Origin: Calothrix sp. NIES-2100
GTDB lineage: Bacteria > Cyanobacteriota > Cyanobacteriia > Cyanobacteriales > Nostocaceae
Reading direction: 5' to 3'
Assembly (NCBI RefSeq): GCF_002368195.1
Contig: NZ_AP018178.1
Coordinates: 7,390,645-7,454,644 of the forward strand
Length of the DNA: 64,000 nucleotides
Under the pieces are notes generated by a model. The model ran no database searches, was not told where the DNA came from, and was given only the letters and a program-made list of their open reading frames with translations. Within the stretch, counting starts at the first letter, position 1. Each line of letters starts with the position of its first letter. Both the position numbers and the translations under genes were made by a program. Positions 18,901-26,995 of the stretch are shown here, piece by piece.

Positions 18901-20292
18901 TTTAGGAACAACATAAGCAACCAAGCGTTTATTTCCCGGTTGATCCTCTCTAGCAATTACCACTGCTTCTTTTACGTCTGGATACTGGCTTAAAGCTGTC
19001 TCAATATCTCCTAATTCAACTCGAAAACCACGGATTTTAACTTGATAATCAATCCGACCAATGAACTCAATATTTCCATCTGATAGATAGCGAGCTAAAT
19101 CCCCAGTTTTGTAGAGGCGGGCCTCTGGCTCATCACTAAAAGGATGAGGAATGAACCTTTCCCGAGTTAGTTCTGGACGGTTAAGGTAACCTCGTGCAAC
19201 TCCATCACCACCAATGTAGACTTCTCCTGGTACACCAACAGGAGCAAGTTTAAGTGGATCATTTTGGCGGCGTGCTGGTTCTTGTAGCAAATAAATCTGT
19301 GTGTTAGCAATGGGGTGACCTAAGGGTACAAAGCTGCTAGCAGGTTCTACTTTATAAAGCATTGACCAAACAGTGGTTTCGGTAGGCCCATACATATTCC
19401 ACAAAGAGCCACCCTTTTCCAGCAGTTGATTAGCCAGCGCCAGAGTCATGGCTTCTCCACCACACAGCATTTTCAGATGCTTATTGCCTTGCCATCCGGC
19501 TTCCAAAAGGAGACGCCAAGTTGCTGGGGTAGCTTGGATGACTGTAGCGTCAGATTGAGTCAAAATCTTCGATAATTTTTTGCCGTCAGCAACGGCTTCA
19601 CGACTAACCAAGATAATGCGAGCACCTACAATTAGAGGTAAAAAGATTTCTAAGACTGCAATATCAAAAGAGATTGTGGTAATCGCTAATAATACATCGC
19701 TTTGGGTCAATCCTGGTTCTTGGCGCATAGAATTCAGGAAATTTATGACTGCACGATGGATAATCTGAACGCCCTTGGGTTTACCAGTAGAACCTGAAGT
19801 ATAAATTGTATAGGCTAAATTTTCACGATTTACACCACTCTCGACATTTTCTGTGCTGTGTTGAGTAATAAATTGCCGATCTGCATCTAAGTAAATGACC
19901 TGTACTCTTTGATCTATTGTTGGTAATTCCTTCAGCAGATGTTTTTGAGTTACGAGTATTGGCATTTGGGAATCCTCTATCATGAATTCCACGCGCTCTT
20001 GGGGATAAGTAGGATCAAGGGGTATATAAGCTCCACCGGCTTTCAATATCCCTAACAGCGCAACTACCATCTCTAGCGATCGCTCTATACAAACCCCAAC
20101 TAAAGTCTCTGGTTTTACCCCTAGATTTCTCAGGTAGTGGGCTAGTTGATTAGCTCTTTGATTAAGTTCCTGATATGTTAATTGTTCATTTTGAAAAATA
20201 ACTGCTACAGCATCAGGGGTTTGTGACACCTGAAATTCCACCAATTGATGAATGGAAACATTTTTAAGATCGCAATGCATGAATTTTTCCAT
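15916..20292 (-). CDS. Single-module NRPS: adenylation-methyltransferase-carrier-reductase
   Basis: A 1458-residue NRPS-like enzyme with no condensation domain. The A domain (about 10-480) has YTSGSTGKPKG near residue 165 and YGPTETT. By-eye alignment to GrsA gives the pocket D-I-L-Q-L-G-M-V-W, very close to published glycine codes (DILQLGLIW). A SAM methyltransferase is inserted between core motifs A8 and A10 (about 490-730, VLEIGCGKG near 536), the usual position of N-methylating domains. A10 is NGKIDRRSLP near 916. The carrier-protein serine lies in DLGGHSL near 975. The C-terminal reductase has FLTGATGFLGAFL near 1062 and the catalytic YTQTK near 1220. The predicted product is a reductively released N-methyl-glycine derivative. 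There is no tailoring gene beside it. Confidence 0.92.
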   Translation of the reverse strand: MEKFMHCDLKNVSIHQLVEFQVSQTPDAVAVIFQNEQLTYQELNQRANQLAHYLRNLGVKPETLVGVCIERSLEMVVALLGILKAGGAYIPLDPTYPQERVEFMIEDSQMPILVTQKHLLKELPTIDQRVQVIYLDADRQFITQHSTENVESGVNRENLAYTIYTSGSTGKPKGVQIIHRAVINFLNSMRQEPGLTQSDVLLAITTISFDIAVLEIFLPLIVGARIILVSREAVADGKKLSKILTQSDATVIQATPATWRLLLEAGWQGNKHLKMLCGGEAMTLALANQLLEKGGSLWNMYGPTETTVWSMLYKVEPASSFVPLGHPIANTQIYLLQEPARRQNDPLKLAPVGVPGEVYIGGDGVARGYLNRPELTRERFIPHPFSDEPEARLYKTGDLARYLSDGNIEFIGRIDYQVKIRGFRVELGDIETALSQYPDVKEAVVIAREDQPGNKRLVAYVVPKTHRDELESSTPIDHFATDQLQEWKQVWNTNYTNSPEDWAGWNDSFTGLPIPAEEVREWVDTTVERILSLHPQRVLEIGCGKGLLLFRIAPHCSHYVGTDISPAAIRYIEQQLHNDQHDWSHVTVSEGSAHELERLEAASFDTVIINSVIQYFPSVDYLLQVIEKSVKLVKPGGQIFIGDVRSLPLLETFHTALQINQTITSLSSYQLQQLIRDRISHDRELVLHPDFFSALKHHIPRISHVQTLLKRGHSQNELIKFRFDVILHVETKMYPHAEPLCWDWQQQNLSLPLICQVLQEKQPKNIKILNVPNARIFLDRKAVELLASINKPKTVGELQQSLRQISQETGVHPEEFWNLNQYIPYGVQVTYSECRNPGTYDVLLQNQLKTTDQSDILVLPEQLVELKPWNDYANNPLQVNEKINLVPHLQSFLQKNLPDYMVPSAFVVMETLPLTPNGKIDRRSLPKPKKDRPILTGVYIAPTTLLEKQLAEIWSELLDIEPVGIYDNFFDLGGHSLLMVQLLSRIEKTMQIELPLSYVIKEPTIAGFIKAIDMLESSSDYRFIEEETKVDWQNEVILDPTIHPQVEFVEFTTEPEHIFLTGATGFLGAFLLYELLQQTPANIYCLVRASNLEEGRQKIQINLERYMLWSNKLSSRIVPVIGDLSKPLLGLTNEEFRDLASKLDLIYHAGAFVNLVYPYSTLQPTNVLGTQEVLRLASHGKVTPVNFISTIDVLKPLIFYEKKVIREDEHLAHGEGLTRGYTQTKWVAEQLVMAAQYRGIPVCIYRPGMLSGHSQTGAYHTNDLMGRIIKGMIQLGTAPNLDKWVNITPIDYASKAIVHLSRQRESLGRAFHIVNSHPLSWKQLVSEIRNLGYSIQVMPYEQWQAELLKLEKSQENVLTPIRSLFTEKNAQTKMTYLETFLLTSQAFDCENTLNGLIGTSIVCPHVDSTVMNAYFSYFIQSGFLESPGENAEDTTYVAKEAMELHKIYDTNKYIRLVT

Positions 20293-20952
20293 ATAACCAA
20301 ATGTTGAACTGGAGATGCTCAGAGTACTCAGCAGTACTCGGTTGAAATCTGTGGCAGTGCATACCCTAATTGTTGTCAGATCAAAAAATGTGGTTTAAAC
20401 CTAAATTACTTAGTTATGAAATTTACATTTAAGTTTTCAGAACATCTTAGATAGATATCAGTTAAAATCTCTTGAAGAATAAATGTAATTTATCTTAAGC
20501 GCCATTTTTACTTGATAGCATGAGTAATCCCACTTGATATAGTGAAAAAGACTTTATAGGCTATTTTAATGAGGTTTTTTACTAATTTTTACGTGATTTT
20601 ACGCTGTAATAACATGTGTTTTTTCAACAAAACTTGAAGTTACTACTAAATCTTTTGAATTCTTGATGTTGGCAAGGCTAAACAAGAAATTGCAATGAAA
20701 CTTCATGAAAATATTGTTGATAAATACAAAAAAATTATGTAAAAACTGATAGTAGAGCCGGGAAAAATTTCCCCTTTTTTCACACCATCTCCCTAGGGAA
20801 ATAGATGAGCAATATTTCATGGTGTGAGGCAATATAACAGAGTCCCGGTGATTAGGGAGAAGGTATTTGGCAAAAATCTTTGAAAACTGCGGAATTCTCA
20901 ATTTTTAGGGATTGAGAAACTTTGTTGTCAGCAATTTATAAACGATACAGCC
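20293..20952. promoter_or_regulatory. Divergent NRPS/psbA upstream region with two inverted repeats
   Basis: This 660-bp region must drive the NRPS gene leftward and psbA rightward. GAGTACT-CAGC-AGTACTC (20322-20339) is a perfect 7-bp palindrome 30 bp upstream of the NRPS start and could be an operator. TCACACCAT (20780-20788) pairs with ATGGTGTGA (20819-20827), 126 bp before psbA. A TATAAC at about 20834 is a possible -10 element of psbA. No convincing gene lies here. Confidence 0.5.
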
Positions 20953-22035
20953 ATGACCACAACTCTCAGAAGAGGCGAAAGCGGTAACCAGTGGGATCGT
21001 TTCTGTCAATGGATTACAAGCACTGAAAATCGGCTTTATATCGGTTGGTTTGGTGTCTTAATGATTCCCACTTTGTTGACTGCTACTATTTGTTTCATTA
21101 TTGGCTTTATTGCTGCACCACCTGTCGATATTGACGGGATTCGTGAACCTGTTTCTGGTTCTTTGCTTTACGGTAATAACATCATCACTGGCGCGATTAT
21201 ACCTACATCCAATGCCATCGGTTTGCACTTCTACCCGCTTTGGGAAGCTGCTTCGATGGATGAATGGTTGTACAATGGCGGTCCTTATCAGCTGATTGTC
21301 TTGCATTTTCTGCTTGGTATCTTTTGTTGGCTGGGTCGGCAATGGGAGTTAAGCTATCGTCTGGGGATGCGTCCCTGGATTTGTGTAGCTTATTCTGCTC
21401 CTGTAGCTGCTGCGACTTCTGTATTTCTAATTTATCCTATTGGTCAAGGTAGCTTTTCTGACGGTATGCCTCTAGGTATTAGCGGCACTTTTAACTTCAT
21501 GCTTGTGTTCCAAGCGGAACATAACATTCTGTTCCACCCCTTCCACATGTTTGGTGTCGCAGGTGTATTCGGCGGTTCCTTATTCTGTGCAATGCATGGT
21601 TCTTTAGTATCTTCCTCCCTAGTTCGGGAGACGACGGAAGCTGAATCAATCAACTATGGATACAAATTTGGTCAAGAACAAGAAACCTACAGCATTGTAG
21701 CGGCTCATGGTTACTTTGGACGCTTGATTTGGCAATATGCCAGCTTTAACAATTCTCGTTCCTTGCACTTTTTCTTGGCTGCTTGGCCTGTAGTTTGTAT
21801 CTGGTTGACGGCTTTGGGTATCAGCACGATGGCTTTTAATTTGAATGGGTTTAACTTTAACCAATCAGTGCTTGATTCTCAAGGTCGTGTAGTTCCTACC
21901 TGGGCTGATGTGGTTAACCGTGCGAATCTTGGTTTAGAAGTGATGCACGAACGCAATGCTCACAACTTCCCGTTGGATTTGGCTACGGGTGAGGTAATAC
22001 CTGTGGCTTCGCTAAATTATGCGATTCATGGTTAA
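20953..22035 (+). CDS. psbA: Photosystem II D1 protein, divergent functional variant
   Basis: The 360-residue D1 core subunit binds the Mn4Ca cluster, P680, pheophytin and QB. All key ligands are present: Tyr161, Asp170, Glu189, His190, His198, His215, Ser264, His272, His332, Glu333, His337, Asp342 and the processing residue Ala344. It is therefore not a rogue D1 or chlorophyll f synthase. Residue 130 is Gln (low-light type), and Cys144, Phe158, Pro173 and Thr286 argue against the low-oxygen D1' type. Unusual residues compared with standard cyanobacterial D1 are Trp126 (normally Tyr, beside pheophytin), Leu117, Phe194, Phe200, Cys212, Trp260, Ala276, Cys282 and Leu285, plus the tail NYAIHG. 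Monocistronic, with its own terminator. Confidence 0.97.
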   Translation: MTTTLRRGESGNQWDRFCQWITSTENRLYIGWFGVLMIPTLLTATICFIIGFIAAPPVDIDGIREPVSGSLLYGNNIITGAIIPTSNAIGLHFYPLWEAASMDEWLYNGGPYQLIVLHFLLGIFCWLGRQWELSYRLGMRPWICVAYSAPVAAATSVFLIYPIGQGSFSDGMPLGISGTFNFMLVFQAEHNILFHPFHMFGVAGVFGGSLFCAMHGSLVSSSLVRETTEAESINYGYKFGQEQETYSIVAAHGYFGRLIWQYASFNNSRSLHFFLAAWPVVCIWLTALGISTMAFNLNGFNFNQSVLDSQGRVVPTWADVVNRANLGLEVMHERNAHNFPLDLATGEVIPVASLNYAIHG

Positions 22036-22057
22036 TATTCCGTTAATATAATTTAAC

Positions 22058-22086
22058 AGCGCTCTCTAACTGGAGGGCGCTTTTTT
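22058..22086 (+). terminator. Rho-independent terminator of psbA
   Basis: AGCGCTCTC (58-66) pairs with GAGGGCGCT through one G-T wobble around a short loop. Six T residues follow, 23 bp after the psbA stop. Confidence 0.85.
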
Positions 22087-22111
22087 CGTGGAATCACAGA
22101 TCCACTCATAG

Positions 22112-22207
22112 CAAGGTAAAGCTGTTTACACAGCGATTCCTCGCACTCTTATCAGTGATGAAGAACCTAAGACAGCAAAAGTATCTGGTGTTGTTGAGTA
22201 CATTTAG
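22112..22207 (+). pseudogene. Possible short gene fragment between psbA and malic enzyme
   Basis: Between in-frame stops at 22109 and 22205 lies a 31-codon open stretch without a start codon. Its translation looks protein-like (AVYTAIPRTLISDEEPKTAK, then VSGVVEYI). It could be the tail of a decayed gene. I do not recognise the family. Confidence 0.25.
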
Positions 22208-22313
22208 GAAATTTTTAATAGCATAAATTAGTAAAATATGACATTTACGATTTACAAGAGATTTTTTATCAACAATTCAATATAAGATGTGAAATTTAAA
22301 ATCTCCAATCACA

Positions 22314-23705
22314 ATGACCAACCTAACTCCTAATTCTAGTTTTAGTTTGACGCTCCGCTTGCAGATTCCCAATCGTGTGGGGATGCTGGCTTCAGTCACC
22401 CAGGCGATCGCCGCTAATGGGGGACTACTAGGACAAATTGATTTAATTGAGCAAAGCCGCAAAGAGTCAACCCGCGATATTACTGTAGATGCAGCTAGCA
22501 CTGAACACGCGGAAACTATTGTGCAAGCAGTTAAAGCATTACCACACATTCAAATGCTGAATGTGTACGATCGCACTTTTAATTTGCATCGTGGGGGTAA
22601 AATCAGCATTGCCAGCAGAATTCCCCTAAAAACTGTTTCCGATCTCGCAATGGCTTACACACCAGGAGTAGGTCGAATTTGTACAGCGATCGCTCAAAAT
22701 CCAGAGGAAGTTTATAACTTAACCATCAAAAAGAATACTGTTGCTATTGTTACTGATGGTAGCGCTGTTTTAGGGTTGGGAAATCTGGGGCCGGCGGCTG
22801 CTTTACCAGTCATGGAAGGCAAAGCAATGCTGTTTAAAGAATTCGCTGGCATTGATGCTTTTCCCATCTGCTTGGCAACACAAGATACAGATGAGATTGT
22901 GCGGACAGTGAAAAATATTGCGCCTGTGTTTGGGGGTGTAAATTTGGAGGATATCGCCGCCCCTCGTTGTTTTGAGATTGAAGAGAGACTGCGGCGGGAA
23001 TTAAATATACCTGTATTTCACGATGACCAGCATGGTACAGCAATTGTGACCCTAGCAGCGTTGTTTAATGCCTTGAAACTGGTACACAAGTCAATGGCAG
23101 AAATACGGATTGTAATTAACGGCGCTGGGGCGGCGGGAGTGGCGATCGCACGATTACTGCGCAAAGCTGGGGCGGAAAAAATCTGGATGTGCGACTCTAA
23201 GGGTATTCTTTCTAGTAGTCGTACTGACCTAACAGAAGAAAAGCGCGAATTTGCAGTTAAAGCCCAAGGTACTTTAGCAGGTGCATTGCAAGGCGCAGAT
23301 GTATTTATCGGTGTTAGTGCCCCAGGAGTTTTGACACCAGAAATGGTGCAAGCGATGGCGAAAGATGCGATCGTGTTTGCAATGGCCAATCCGATTCCCG
23401 AAATTCAGCCAGAGTTAGTGACAAAAAATGTTGCTGTCATGGCTACCGGTCGCAGTGATTACCCGAATCAAATAAATAACGTCTTGGCTTTTCCAGGAGT
23501 ATTTCGTGGTGCGCTAGATTGTCAAGCACCGACAATTACCACCACAATGTATTTAGAAGCGGCACATGCGATCGCATCTTTAGTTAAGCCTTCAGATTTG
23601 GATCGGGAACATATTATTCCTTCGGTTTTTGATCAGCGCGTCGCCTCGTCTGTAGCTGCGGCTGTGCAACAAGCAGCGCGTCAAGAAGGGATTGCGCAAA
23701 GTTGA
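22314..23705 (+). CDS. Malic enzyme with N-terminal ACT domain
   Basis: Oxidatively decarboxylates malate to pyruvate and CO2 with NAD(P). The 463-residue protein begins with an ACT regulatory domain (about 10-85, LRLQIPNRVGMLASVTQAIA). The malic-enzyme catalytic domain follows with AYTPGVG, the GNLGPAAALPVMEGKA region, FEIEERLR and HDDQHGTAIV. The Rossmann domain has GAGAAGVAIARLL near residue 268. ACT domains sense amino acids, so feedback control is likely. A metabolic role in supplying pyruvate and reductant fits a cyanobacterium with an incomplete decarboxylating malate route. The ATG at 22314 is the first in frame. Nothing is co-transcribed downstream. Confidence 0.94.
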   Translation: MTNLTPNSSFSLTLRLQIPNRVGMLASVTQAIAANGGLLGQIDLIEQSRKESTRDITVDAASTEHAETIVQAVKALPHIQMLNVYDRTFNLHRGGKISIASRIPLKTVSDLAMAYTPGVGRICTAIAQNPEEVYNLTIKKNTVAIVTDGSAVLGLGNLGPAAALPVMEGKAMLFKEFAGIDAFPICLATQDTDEIVRTVKNIAPVFGGVNLEDIAAPRCFEIEERLRRELNIPVFHDDQHGTAIVTLAALFNALKLVHKSMAEIRIVINGAGAAGVAIARLLRKAGAEKIWMCDSKGILSSSRTDLTEEKREFAVKAQGTLAGALQGADVFIGVSAPGVLTPEMVQAMAKDAIVFAMANPIPEIQPELVTKNVAVMATGRSDYPNQINNVLAFPGVFRGALDCQAPTITTTMYLEAAHAIASLVKPSDLDREHIIPSVFDQRVASSVAAAVQQAARQEGIAQS

Positions 23706-23765
23706 TCAATTACAGGGATGGGTGAATTAGCCCTTTCTAGGTGACTCGAAAAATCTTTGCTTTAC

Positions 23766-23820
23766 TCTCTGCGCCCTCTGCGGTTCAACAATAATTTATT
23801 TAACCACAGAGACGCAGAGA
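23766..23820. repeat. Inverted repeat TCTCTGCG...CGCAGAGA
   Basis: CTCTCTGCGCCCTCTGCGGTT is mirrored by AACCACAGAGACGCAGAGA about 20 bp later. It is a common dispersed palindrome in this group of genomes and lies downstream of the malic enzyme gene. Confidence 0.7.
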
Positions 23821-23940
23821 ACACTCCAGATAAAAGATTAAAAAGGGTTTTTTTGCCGACAATTTTATCAACTTTGAAAGAGCTACTCCTCTAAACAACT
23901 ATTATCTCAAGTCTATAGTCTTCCCTCCTCGCTTGCGGTG

Positions 23941-23983
23941 AAAGCGTACTGCATCCAAACGAGAAATGCAGTAGCGTTTTTGC
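23941..23983. terminator. Hairpin between convergent malic enzyme and creatininase-family genes
   Basis: CGTACTGCAT pairs with ATGCAGTAGCG across an 11-nt loop, followed by TTTTT on the plus strand. It probably stops malic-enzyme transcription before the convergent gene at 23991. Confidence 0.55.
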
Positions 23984-23990
23984 ATGAAGT

Positions 23991-24737
23991 TTATTCTGCG
24001 TTCAAAAATTCTAAGTAGCTGTTACTAAGTTCTTTGACGGCTAAATCATAAAACTGCTTACCATGTTCTGGGGTAGCTAAGGCGGGATTGGAACCCATGC
24101 GTCCATCTGGGTAATGTAGGCGAAAATCGGCTGCACTGTAAATACTGTGTCCTTTTCCAACTTCTGGTGAGAGGGGTGCTTGCTTGATTGCTTCGGGATA
24201 AACGTATTGGGTGACGGCTACTTCGCTAGGGGTTGCATGGGAGCCTTCTTGATCGCCGTATAATTCCTTAGCGAGTTTGTATACTGGACTGCACATAAAC
24301 CAATTAGCAACTTGACATTGCACCTTTTGTGCATTGTGAATTTGCAAATCTTCTAAGTGGGCGTAAGTTTCTGAGAAGGCTGCTTTCAGGGTGGCGATGT
24401 TACCGCCATGTCCGTTGATAAAGTAGAATTTGGTAAAACCTGCTTTGCTCAAACAAGTGATATAATCTCGCACCACTTGAATTAAAGTACTAGGACGCAG
24501 ACTTATAGTACCAGGAAAGGCGGTGTGATGCAGCGCCATGCCAACATTGATTGTAGGGCCGATCATTGCTTGGGTGGCTTCACCGACACCACGAGCGATC
24601 GCTTCTGCACAAATAGCATCTGTACCAATTAATCCAGTAGGGCCATGTTGTTCTGTGGAACCAATCGGCAGAATAATACCTCTAGACTGCAACAGATAAG
24701 CTTCAACTTCAGGCCAGGTACTCAAATGTAGTAACAT
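23991..24737 (-). CDS. Creatininase-family amidohydrolase
   Basis: A 248-residue member of the creatinine amidohydrolase family, metal-dependent enzymes that open cyclic amides or deformylate pterin and flavin precursors. Metal-binding motifs are visible: GSTEQHGPTG near residue 27, GTDAI near 39 and FINGHGGN near 108. EGSHATPSEVA near 163 supplies a further conserved Glu. The length is normal for the family. True creatininase activity is unlikely in a cyanobacterium. The family also includes MftE-like peptidases and FAPy deformylases, so the substrate remains open. Monocistronic; its 5' region faces the exported protein at 24866. Confidence 0.88.
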   Translation of the reverse strand: MLLHLSTWPEVEAYLLQSRGIILPIGSTEQHGPTGLIGTDAICAEAIARGVGEATQAMIGPTINVGMALHHTAFPGTISLRPSTLIQVVRDYITCLSKAGFTKFYFINGHGGNIATLKAAFSETYAHLEDLQIHNAQKVQCQVANWFMCSPVYKLAKELYGDQEGSHATPSEVAVTQYVYPEAIKQAPLSPEVGKGHSIYSAADFRLHYPDGRMGSNPALATPEHGKQFYDLAVKELSNSYLEFLNAE

Positions 24738-24865
24738 TTTTAATCAAATTCCTCATCAAAGTTGCTGTGGAAAGAAACATTGTTCTACTAGGTAGTATGA
24801 TTAAATCAAGAGCCTTCCACTAACACGATTATGAACTCCCTGGCTGGGAGGTGAAGGTAATTACG

Positions 24866-25426
24866 ATGAAATTTTTTCATTTTTACCCAACTTTTATGGG
24901 GTTAACTGTGGGATTTTTGCTCCTCAACAGTTTTCTTTCCCTTCCTGCTTGGGCTGGACGCTATGTTTTGAACCAAACACCCCAAAGAATTGAGCTATAT
25001 TTTGGGCGTTACATTAGTAAAAAAACCAATGGTGCGCAAGTTACTTATACCTATGCGCCTAAAAGCTTTCGCAGGTTATTTCCTCAGTTTCCTAAAAGTG
25101 ATTTTTCGATCACTTTTGTGAACAATCAAGCAAAATCTATCAGCTTGAACTTCAACGGAGATTTTTTCCAGTATCCAGGCACCTACAATTACGATCAAGC
25201 CCAAGCTTCAAAGTTTTACAATTATATATTTGGCTATCAGCCACCAATCTGGAAGGAACTTTCTGCCAAATTTAGTGGTAATGAAACCATTTATTTTTAT
25301 GAGTATTGTTTAGGTGATGGAGTTGCAACGAATTTTGAGAGATACGGATACAAGCAATTTACAGATTCCGCCACGTTATCCTATAACAATCGTTGCGAAC
25401 CCCCATACAATTTCCATCAGAACTGA
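24866..25426 (+). CDS. Exported protein of unknown function
   Basis: A 186-residue protein with a clear signal peptide: MKFFHFYPTF, a hydrophobic core and a cleavage site after LPAWA. The mature part (about 155 residues) is rich in Tyr, Phe and Asn. It contains NQTPQRIELYFG near its start and two cysteines in the C-terminal third (YCLGDG and NRCEPP) that may form a disulfide. I recognise no enzymatic motif. Similar exported proteins occur in other cyanobacteria. The ATG at 24866 is preferred over the GTG at 24851, which overlaps the GGAGG ribosome-binding sequence. Confidence 0.72.
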   Translation: MKFFHFYPTFMGLTVGFLLLNSFLSLPAWAGRYVLNQTPQRIELYFGRYISKKTNGAQVTYTYAPKSFRRLFPQFPKSDFSITFVNNQAKSISLNFNGDFFQYPGTYNYDQAQASKFYNYIFGYQPPIWKELSAKFSGNETIYFYEYCLGDGVATNFERYGYKQFTDSATLSYNNRCEPPYNFHQN

Positions 25427-25465
25427 TTTAGAAGAGTTGTGTGTTCTGAATCTTTGATTTATTGC

Positions 25466-25738
25466 CTAATCAAAGTAATAATGTTTTTTGACATCGCTGA
25501 TGATTTCCCATGTACAGGACATTCCCGCCGGAAAGATGACTAAATCACCTTTACCCATTTGCACTGACTGTCCATCATCTGGCGTAACAATGACATCACC
25601 TGCTAAAAAGTAGCAAGTTTCTTGAGTATCATAAGTCCAAGGGAATTTTGAAACTTCTTTTTCCCATATATCCCATTTCGCCACACCCAACTGCTGAAGG
25701 CGTTCTTGACTTGGTTGATGCTCAATTTTAATTTCCAT
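25466..25738 (-). CDS. Small cupin-domain protein
   Basis: A 90-residue single cupin barrel of the Cupin_3 (EutQ/ureidoglycine-aminohydrolase-like) type. The first conserved motif is reduced to TQETCYFLAGDVIV. The second is KGDLVIFPAGMSCTWEI, followed by HYYFD. The single complete set of histidine ligands of metal cupins is not present: Glu and Cys occur where His is often found. A binding or regulatory role is therefore as likely as catalysis. It lies 18 bp downstream of the MoDN_C gene on the same strand, so the two may be co-transcribed. The first Met at 25738 gives the usual family start. Confidence 0.82.
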   Translation of the reverse strand: MEIKIEHQPSQERLQQLGVAKWDIWEKEVSKFPWTYDTQETCYFLAGDVIVTPDDGQSVQMGKGDLVIFPAGMSCTWEIISDVKKHYYFD

Positions 25739-25756
25739 GCCGCTATTTAGCTCTTT

Positions 25757-26089
25757 TTAGCAATAGGATTGAATATCTTCTCCACATTTATCTACTAAAT
25801 AGCATAGAGCGCGAAAACGCAAGCCAACAAATTGATCGTAAAGGGGATTGAGCTTGCACATTGGGGGAATATGGGCAATTTTTCGACCAAATACCACTAC
25901 ATCACGCTCAAAGGGACACTGCGCCGGAATCAGTTTAGCAATAAATTTCGCTAATTTACGGTTCTGGATTTCGAGATCATCAAGCCATTGACGTAGTGGT
26001 TGCAATAAATCAAATTTCGGTTTGGCTGTGTCGCTGACAGGGTTAATAAAAGCGGAGAGAATAATACGTTGATTAGTGGTTTTAATCAT
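25757..26089 (-). CDS. Mo-dependent nitrogenase C-terminal-domain family protein
   Basis: A 110-residue protein of the MoDN_C family, found almost only in cyanobacteria and named after a domain reported at the C-terminus of Mo-nitrogenase-related proteins. Recognisable segments are LQPLRQWLDDLEIQNRKLAK, AKLIPAQCPFERDV and HIPPMCKLNPLYDQ. Three of its four cysteines (CPF, MCK, LCY) are family-typical. No biochemical role is established. The ATG at 26089 is chosen; the extra 12 codons back to a TTG at 26125 look non-coding. The cupin gene follows directly. Confidence 0.82.
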   Translation of the reverse strand: MIKTTNQRIILSAFINPVSDTAKPKFDLLQPLRQWLDDLEIQNRKLAKFIAKLIPAQCPFERDVVVFGRKIAHIPPMCKLNPLYDQFVGLRFRALCYLVDKCGEDIQSYC

Positions 26090-26795
26090 ATTTTTAAGTC
26101 GGTTTTTTTGTTGTAGATGAACCAATTAACGATGTGGATTGTAGCTAGCCGTTCTAACTTGGCAATTTTATATTGTGGTTGGCAATAAAAGTCAAGCAAG
26201 TACAACCAGCTAATTTGCAAGATAGCCGCTAGCAAATAGTGCAACTAATAATTATTTAAACGCACCATTTACTGGAGAACTGTCCAGTTAAATACAAAAT
26301 AACAAAGAAATTCTAAAGATGGTATAGTCTAAAGTTATTGATTACTTATATTCCACATACCAAACTTATATATTAAGTCTAAATCTCTAGTTATGAAAAT
26401 GCACAGTATCCTGAGATGGACTTATATCTGTACAAGCGCCGTTTTGCTCTTACTCTAGCCAGATTTCTTGAGGATTAGGCTGTAGATAAAATCCGGTTTC
26501 AGGTATTGAATATCTAGTGAATTGTTATTTTTGTTACAAAACTTTATAAAAAATTTATCTGCATCACTTGCAAATCGACTTTTGCTGAGTTCAAGTGATA
26601 TAAGCTCATATAATACTTGAAATCAGGTCTGAAGATTCGCTTCAATAAGTCGTAATTGTAATTATGAGTCTGGGGCTTTCAGAGTTGAAATGCCTAAGTG
26701 TGTACGGAGACTGAAATCATGATTGCTATCTGGTTTATGTCTCTATTGATTAATCAATTTGATTAGTTGTAGTTAGCACTTCATGGTTGACAAAA

Positions 26796-26813
26796 TCAGG
26801 ACTGAAGTCCTGA
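26796..26813. repeat. Dispersed GTCAGGACT..AGTCCTGAC hairpin, copy 1
   Basis: TCAGGACT-GA-AGTCCTGA forms a compact perfect hairpin followed by CTACAAAA. Related copies occur at 32571-32587 and 36999-37046, always between genes. Confidence 0.7.
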
Positions 26814-26900
26814 CTACAAAATGCTTAAACCGTGAGAACTGATAGCTATATTGGGAATTTTGATTAGTTTTAGTCAGCACTACCCTATGGGAAGCCCTAC

Positions 26901-26984
26901 GTCAGGAGTCGAAAAATCAGAAGGGATCACTGCATAACCGCTTTGCGTCTACAGTGTTGGAAAACTTAGGACTTTACTCCTGAC
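26901..26984. repeat. Long-loop inverted repeat CGTCAGGAGT / ACTCCTGACG
   Basis: CGTCAGGAGT at about 26901 and ACTCCTGACG at about 26974 are perfect 10-bp inverted ends of an 84-bp segment just downstream of the Nudix gene. The size and ends resemble a tiny MITE. Confidence 0.6.
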
Positions 26985-26995
26985 GACGAACTAAT

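Larger units (their letters stand above)
26126..26995. other. 870-bp non-coding region with hairpin repeats
   Basis: No convincing gene is present. A 34-codon open stretch without an upstream ATG ends at the TAG near 26478 and reads MDLYLYKRRFALTLARFLED from an internal ATG. It may be gene debris. Hairpins of the dispersed CAGGACT/AGTCCTG type lie at 26796-26813 and 26901-26984. The region before the MoDN_C gene (26090-26400) is A/T-rich and should contain its promoter. Confidence 0.5.

Noticed and set aside
20599..20901. 100-codon minus-strand frame upstream of psbA
   Set aside because: It covers the psbA leader with its inverted repeat; amino-acid composition is non-protein-like and no start signal is present.
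20953..22035. psbA as a chlorophyll f synthase or rogue D1
   Set aside because: All Mn-cluster ligands (Asp170, Glu189, His332, Glu333, His337, Asp342, Ala344) are intact, which those classes lack.
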